A stretch of 38,076 nucleotides of DNA from a bacterium (lineage in GTDB: Bacteria > SZUA-182 > DTGQ01). This document shows positions 34,012-38,076 of the stretch, piece by piece. The notes beneath the pieces are model-generated. The model saw only the letters and a program-made list of their open reading frames with translations, did no database searches and was not told the DNA's origin. The DNA is taken from contig JBFLZW010000023.1 of NCBI GenBank assembly GCA_040755755.1, positions 1 through 38,076 on the forward strand. Direction: 5' to 3'. Made by a program: the position numbers and the translations under genes. Each line of letters starts with the position of its first letter. Position 1 is the first letter of the stretch.

Positions 34012-35172
34012 TTACCTTTCCCAGGCTTCTTTTCCTCCCGGAGCACGGGAAAGCTCCAAGCCGGCCAGCGGGGTGCCGGGATCGATTCCCAGGTCACGGC
34101 AGATGGCATACAGCTCCTGAACCCGGTGGGCACAGGTGTGCTGGGAGACAATCGTATTATAGGCATGATGAGTCAGTTCCCTGGCCATCTCCCGGTCATG
34201 GAGAAGATTTTTCAGAAGGCGCTTCATTTCGTCTCCATTGGCTGCGACCAGGAAATCCTGGCCGGGCTTAAACAATCCCTCGATATCCACCCAAGGCGAG
34301 ACGATCAGGGGAATGCCGCAGGCCATAGCCTCGAAGGTGCGGATGGTGGGAATGCCGGGCAGGGCTTTTCCATAAGGGCGCCGCGGCACATGAATAGTGG
34401 CCCGGAACTTCGAGAACATCTCCGGCACTTCATAGTCTGGCAGCCATCCGGCATAGTCTATGCCTGCCTCTCTGAGGGCAATCCGGGCATGGTCCGGATA
34501 GCGGACTCCATAGGCTACAGCCCGCAGTCCAAGATCTTTAACCGGGTCGATGAGGAATTCATAAAGCTCCAAAGCCCTCTCTCCATCTCCCCAGTTACCG
34601 ATCCAGACCAGGTCATCCTGTTCATTGGCCTTCTCCCGCGGGTAAAAGATACGGGTATCCGCGGCCTCGTGCCAGGTCCAGGCCCGCTGAGCCCAGCCCT
34701 GCGAAAGATAGAGATCACGAATCACTTTTCCAAAAGCCAGAACACCGTCATAGTTTTTCAAGTTAACGGCAGCCCGGCTTGTCCGGTCAGTCACCATACG
34801 GTAGTGAGTATCGTGGAAGAGAAGGCGCAGGTTCCGGGTGCGGGCGCGGCAACTGCCAATGCGCTCAACCAGCTCAGGCTCATTCCACTCATGAACGATA
34901 ACCAGATCGGCATTGTCAAGAACCTGATCAAGGTCAAGAGAGTCAGGTGCGTAGCGGTTGCTGACCAGGTGAGGGAAAGCTGACTGGAACTTTCGAATCG
35001 GCTCATACCTGTGACTGGCGATGAGGTTTTGGATGCTCCAGGCATCCTTGGGCTCATAAATCCGCAGGTCATGTCCATGCCTGATAAGCTCGGTGGCAAT
35101 ACCCCGCAGGAAATGGGCAGTGCCGTGGTTCCAATCAGAAATCAGGGAATGATAAAACATAACAATACGCAT
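34012..35172 (-). CDS. Glycosyltransferase, GT-B fold, CgeB/GT4-like
   Basis: 386 residues. The N-terminal Rossmann domain begins MRIVMFYHSLISDWNHGTAH with a glycine-containing turn. The C-terminal domain holds LVWIGNWGDGER, the acceptor-side HVPRRPYGKALPGIPTIR and the sugar-nucleotide-binding segment TFEAMACGIPLIVSPW, the E-x7-E-like region of GT4-type enzymes. It resembles CgeB-type spore/surface glycosyltransferases. No sugar-biosynthesis or polysaccharide genes are nearby, so its acceptor is unknown. AAGGAGAGATTTC is the ribosome site. Confidence 0.85.
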   Translation of the reverse strand: MRIVMFYHSLISDWNHGTAHFLRGIATELIRHGHDLRIYEPKDAWSIQNLIASHRYEPIRKFQSAFPHLVSNRYAPDSLDLDQVLDNADLVIVHEWNEPELVERIGSCRARTRNLRLLFHDTHYRMVTDRTSRAAVNLKNYDGVLAFGKVIRDLYLSQGWAQRAWTWHEAADTRIFYPREKANEQDDLVWIGNWGDGERALELYEFLIDPVKDLGLRAVAYGVRYPDHARIALREAGIDYAGWLPDYEVPEMFSKFRATIHVPRRPYGKALPGIPTIRTFEAMACGIPLIVSPWVDIEGLFKPGQDFLVAANGDEMKRLLKNLLHDREMARELTHHAYNTIVSQHTCAHRVQELYAICRDLGIDPGTPLAGLELSRAPGGKEAWER

Positions 35173-35216
35173 GAAATCTCTCCTTATTCATCTCTCCCCT
35201 TTACCGTATCAGTGTG

Positions 35217-35254
35217 GGAGCCAGAAGCCAGAAGTCAGGAGTCAGAAGTCAGAA
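35217..35254. repeat. GCCAGAAGTCAGGAGTCAG simple repeat
   Basis: Imperfect array of CAGAAGYCAG/CAGGAGTCAG words, the same low-complexity type found inside the elements at 12874 and 35856. Here it stands alone upstream of the glycosyltransferase gene. Confidence 0.6.
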
Positions 35255-35449
35255 CAAATATAAGTATAAATCGCCGTTATTGGCAGAAATCCTGCATTTA
35301 CAATACAAATTCCTCTATGGTCACGATAACCTCAACTGATGGTTTGAAAAAATCCGAAAGCTCATTTTGAAATAATGGACTTTTCCGCCAAGTAACGAAT
35401 AGATACTAGAGTTAAGTTACCAGTTTTCAGTTATCATAAGGAAACCGAA

Positions 35450-35848
35450 ATGACTAACTATAGATTGACAAAAGAACTGAACATGCAGTTTGAGGAGACG
35501 TTGGAAAAAGTGTCGGAAGAATTGAAAAAATCAGACCTTCTGGTCTTAAGCATTATCGATTTGAAGGAAAAATTTAAGGAAAAACTGGGCATTGATTTCA
35601 GAAAATATGTGGTCCTGGGTGTCTGGTGTCCGCAGAATACGTATAAGGCCATTCTGACTGAAGAAAATATCGGTCTGATGCTTCCCTCCAATATCGCCCT
35701 CTACGAACAGGATAAAAAAACCATCCTTTCGGTCATTAAACCGACGACAGTCGCAGAAGTGTCTGATAACTCTGATCTTCAGGAGATTGCTATGGATATG
35801 GAACGCAAGCTCAAGAGAATATTCGATTCTATCACCGACCGCAAATGA
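35450..35848 (+). CDS. DUF302-family protein
   Basis: 132 residues. EETLEKVSEELKKSDLLVLS, IDLKEKFKEKLGIDFRKYVVLGVWCPQ and NIGLMLPSNIALYE are the characteristic blocks of DUF302, a small alpha/beta domain widespread in bacteria with no assigned activity. The cysteine in the VLGVWCP motif is conserved in the family. AAGGAAACCGAA precedes the ATG. Two repeat units lie just downstream. Confidence 0.9.
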   Translation: MTNYRLTKELNMQFEETLEKVSEELKKSDLLVLSIIDLKEKFKEKLGIDFRKYVVLGVWCPQNTYKAILTEENIGLMLPSNIALYEQDKKTILSVIKPTTVAEVSDNSDLQEIAMDMERKLKRIFDSITDRK

Positions 35849-35855
35849 AGAAGCT

Positions 35856-36087
35856 TATACTGCGAACGGCTGAATATTGAACTTTATTCAGGAGCCAGAA
35901 TTCAGGAGCCTCTGTCGCCGCAGGTTTTCAACGACAACTGGCGCTTGCCTTGACTTCTGAAGGCGGACTTTATACAATTAATGGCGAATATACTATAAAC
36001 GGCTTAGAACTGAACTTTTCCAGAGGAGTCAGGAGCCAGAATTCAGGAGAAGGTATGGCCATCTTAAGTGAGGAGTTCTTTTACCTT
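35856..36087. repeat. Tandem pair of TATACT...AACGG...GAACTTT repeat units
   Basis: Unit 1 starts at 35856 (TATACTGCGAACGG) and is followed by CAGGAGCCAG words. Unit 2 runs 35989-36087, starts TATACTATAAACGG and ends AGGAGTTCTTTTACCTT. Unit 2 is the same sequence as 13112-13006 read on the minus strand. At 12874 the two units face each other; here both point the same way. Unit 2 ends only 12 bp before the ribosome site of the gene at 36116. Confidence 0.6.
35950..35978 (+). promoter_or_regulatory. Candidate sigma-70 promoter for the selenoprotein-like gene
   Basis: TTGACT (35950-35955), a 17-bp spacer and TACAAT (35973-35978). It lies between the two repeat units, about 138 bp upstream of the ATG at 36116. 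Confidence 0.45.
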
Positions 36088-36115
36088 AACAGATAATTAA
36101 GGAGATCGGAAAAAG

Positions 36116-36283
36116 ATGAGCATCAAGCGAATTCTTGGAGCAGTTGTCGGAGGAATCGTCGGGCTTTCTCTGGGATATCTCAACCGCTGTATGGGTGGAG
36201 GCAGGGGTTGAGCTTTAACCGTCAGCCCCTGGTCAGGGGTAATCCTTGGCGCCGTATTCGGGTATCTGCTGACTCCGGAATGA
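36116..36283 (+). CDS. Candidate selenoprotein, small two-helix membrane protein (DUF6132-like)
   Basis: AAGGAGAT lies 9 bp before the ATG. The frame encodes 31 residues (MSIKRILGAVVGGIVGLSLG and so on), then TGA at 36209-36211, then 23 more codons to TGA at 36281. Read through, it is a 55-residue protein with two glycine-rich membrane helices (about 5-22 and 40-52). C25 and the TGA-encoded residue 32 lie in the loop between them. The layout C...G-x-U-x-L-T-x-x-P-W followed by ILGAVFG resembles DUF6132-type proteins, whose loop reads roughly GTCPIT-NP-W; the TGA falls where the family has cysteine. A SECIS-like hairpin lies 19 nt after the TGA (36226-36239). Family resemblance is from memory, not a search. 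The alternative is a pseudogene or a 31-residue peptide. Confidence 0.6.
36226..36239 (+). promoter_or_regulatory. SECIS-like hairpin after the in-frame TGA
   Basis: CCCCT (36226-36230), loop GGTC, AGGGG (36235-36239). The loop starts 19 nt after the TGA. Bacterial SECIS elements have a short stem-loop with its loop roughly 16-37 nt past UGA and a G in the first two loop bases; the E. coli fdhF element also has a GGUC-type loop. The stem is short and lower-stem pairing is weak. Confidence 0.55.
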
Positions 36284-36337
36284 TGAATGGCCACCCGAAT
36301 TCCCCAGCAGCCTGCAGTCTCAACGACCTGAGCTGAA

Positions 36338-38076
36338 TCATTCAATCTCTTCTTCCTCTTTCTCTTTGGCTCCAATATCCGGAGCCAGACCATTGAATAC
36401 TTCGTTCACGCCGGGAATCAGCTCGGCTGCATCAATGCAGGGAGAGTGCAGCATGAGGCAGTAACTGCTGGTCAACAGGGGGTCATCGAGGATGACCTTA
36501 TCGCCGACAATTCCCTTATCGGAAAATCCTGCCATCTGGTAGAAGCAGTTCTGGGATGCCTGTACACGGCCTTCGGCCACGATCTCCTCTTGATCATTCC
36601 TGTTCACACCCCTGCTGATGCCCCTGGGAAGGCAGGAGAAGATGTTATTGCGGACATCCGCCCGGCTGGTGGCATCAACGTGCAAACCGTCACCCGGCCC
36701 CTGGTTGAAAGGCCCTCCTTTCCCGTCAGCCTTGCCGACAATGGTGTTATGATATACCCTGCAATCTGATCCCTCCAAAAGCGCGATCTGATGATGGAGA
36801 CCTGCAGGATCATGGAGCACGTTCCGGACGATGCGAAGATTACTGCGGCTGATAGTTATCTGGCCGCCTGCGGCCAGGGCGTTCCGGTAAAATTCACATC
36901 CCTCGATACTTCCGGTGCAGTTGGTGGCTGCCAGGGCATGATGAGGACTGTTGCAGACAGTGATGCCCTTCAGGGTTATCCGGCAGCCGTCAATCATCAG
37001 TCCGCGGGTGCCATCTGTGCCGTTATTGTCAAATACCGTATCCCGGATATTGATTATTGCCCCGCCACTGGCTGCCAGTCCTGGTTTGGCACTTCTCTCG
37101 ACCCTGCCGCCGGTCATATCCAGGAGGGTTTCGCTGCCGCTGGCCATAATGTTCGGAGAGCCCTGCGTGCCGTCCAGACTGCACCCGCTCATCCTGACGG
37201 ATGCGCCTGACTGAACGGTAAGGTTTGGCCCCAGACCGCATTGACCGTTGTTGCTGATGGTGCAGTTTTCCAGCACTACGGAGGTTCCGGGGTCGAAGAT
37301 GCCGATACCCGCCCTGCCGCTGTGGCTGATGGTCGTATTTCTGATGGTGGCAGATGAAGCGCCGAGCACTGCCAGGCCGGCAGTCCCGCCGGTATTCTCC
37401 CCGGCAGTCCCCCCGTCACTCCCATCAGTAGCGCCATTATAGTCGAGCGTATTGCCGGTGATCAGCCCGGCAACCGACCCGCCGATAACCGTGATGCCGG
37501 GTGCGGCATTATATTCGATCACATTGTCGCGAATCTCGGTTACGTCCGAAGAGATAATGCCGATTCCGGCTGCTCCGTTGTGGTGGATCCTGTTCGTGGA
37601 TTCAAGTCTTACCACGATCCTCCCGGCTGATGAGCCCTCATGGCCGATTCCGGCGAGGGCATTATGGTGAAGGTCATTCCGGCTGATCTCACCAACCCTG
37701 GCCCCCTGAGACAGGCCGATCCCGGCTGCGCCGTTTTCGTATGACTCATTGTCCGTGATCAGCTCACAGCGTGCGCCGCCGCGCAAACCGATTCCAGCGT
37801 CATGATTGCCGTAGGTAAAATTATGGCTGATCTCCGATGCATGGATTACCCCATTGAGGCCGATACCGCTCCCCATCCCTTTGCGGCCTGCGCCGGTGAC
37901 CTCGTTGCTGATGATTCTGACATAGCCGGAGCCTGAATCCCCGCAGCGGCAGCCAATGGCAGCGTTGGCAGCCCCATTGACGTAATTGCCTTCGATCAGG
38001 TGATAGACTATTTTCCCGGTCTTTGGATCGAAGCCGCCGGTTTCATCGGCACCGATGCCTGCGCCGCACTCTCCGG
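36338..38076 (-). CDS. Right-handed parallel beta-helix repeat protein (5' end beyond window)
   Basis: The frame is open from the window edge to the stop at 36338, at least 579 residues; the ATG at 37876 is internal. The sequence is a long series of 22-25-residue rungs such as NRIHHNGAAGIGI, NVIEYNAAPGITV, NTLDYNGATDG, TISHSGRAGIGIF and CTISNNGQCGLG, the asparagine-rich PbH1 pattern of pectate-lyase/NosD-type beta-helices. The part visible upstream of 37876 also contains rungs (HLIEGNYVNGAANAAIG). The C-terminus (LTSSYCLMLHSPCIDAA, FNGLAPDIGAKE) is the usual end of surface beta-helix proteins. It is probably secreted. It converges on the candidate selenoprotein gene with 54 bp between. Confidence 0.9.
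   Translation of the reverse strand, partial: GECGAGIGADETGGFDPKTGKIVYHLIEGNYVNGAANAAIGCRCGDSGSGYVRIISNEVTGAGRKGMGSGIGLNGVIHASEISHNFTYGNHDAGIGLRGGARCELITDNESYENGAAGIGLSQGARVGEISRNDLHHNALAGIGHEGSSAGRIVVRLESTNRIHHNGAAGIGIISSDVTEIRDNVIEYNAAPGITVIGGSVAGLITGNTLDYNGATDGSDGGTAGENTGGTAGLAVLGASSATIRNTTISHSGRAGIGIFDPGTSVVLENCTISNNGQCGLGPNLTVQSGASVRMSGCSLDGTQGSPNIMASGSETLLDMTGGRVERSAKPGLAASGGAIINIRDTVFDNNGTDGTRGLMIDGCRITLKGITVCNSPHHALAATNCTGSIEGCEFYRNALAAGGQITISRSNLRIVRNVLHDPAGLHHQIALLEGSDCRVYHNTIVGKADGKGGPFNQGPGDGLHVDATSRADVRNNIFSCLPRGISRGVNRNDQEEIVAEGRVQASQNCFYQMAGFSDKGIVGDKVILDDPLLTSSYCLMLHSPCIDAAELIPGVNEVFNGLAPDIGAKEKEEEEIE

Noticed and set aside
33856-34983. Plus-strand open frame of 375 codons
   Set aside because: Antisense to the glycosyltransferase gene, which has the conserved motifs and a good ribosome site.

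Overview
The window looks like the chromosome of a Gram-negative bacterium of mid GC content. An outer-membrane-type barrel protein, many Sec signal peptides, an NtrC-class sigma-54 activator, MopE-like D-x-D-x-DGWG calcium motifs and a probable selenocysteine gene would all fit a Desulfobacterota-like or candidate-phylum lineage. That placement is inference: there is no rRNA or ribosomal protein here. No prophage, CRISPR array, transposase or replication origin was seen.

Layout. (1) 1-4806: a large SNF2-type helicase with a C-terminal DUF3883-like domain (minus strand), a stretch of decayed reading frames behind it, and tRNA-Val(CAC). (2) 5012-5650: a LysE/RhtB-type exporter. (3) 5905-12808: a tandem array of four paralogous exported repeat proteins, probably beta-propellers, plus a relic of a fifth copy that keeps only its upstream box and signal peptide. 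(4) 12809-17839: repeat-rich DNA around an NtrC-family response regulator and its PAS histidine kinase, two genes that overlap by 11 bp. (5) 17840-19337: an outer-membrane barrel protein and, convergent to it across a strong terminator, the first member of an unrecognised exported family marked by PPYNTLWPLWSP. (6) 20312-25318: small housekeeping and stress genes: phosphatase-like protein, small membrane proteins, DUF72, LOG-like protein, bacterioferritin-like protein, and a VapBC-type toxin-antitoxin pair with a clear sigma-70 promoter. (7) 25583-29822: a 972-residue secreted protein combining terpene-cyclase-like toroid repeats, a MopE-like motif, a cohesin-like domain and a type I dockerin, convergent with and overlapping an ArsB/NhaD-type transporter. 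(8) 30187-31749: two more members of the PPYNTLWPLWSP family, separated by a large inverted repeat. (9) 32451-35172: RDD membrane protein, PRC-barrel protein, glycosyltransferase. (10) 35450-38076: a DUF302 protein, a short gene with an in-frame TGA and a SECIS-like hairpin (the strongest discovery candidate), and the 3' part of a parallel beta-helix protein that runs off the window.

The main themes are expansion of exported protein families of unknown role (four propeller paralogues and three PPYNTLWPLWSP paralogues) and a high load of short, non-coding, inverted and simple-sequence repeats between genes. Only a few genes are clearly linked: the kinase-regulator pair, the vapBC pair and propeller copies 1 and 2 (11 bp apart). 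Most others are single transcription units with their own hairpin terminators.
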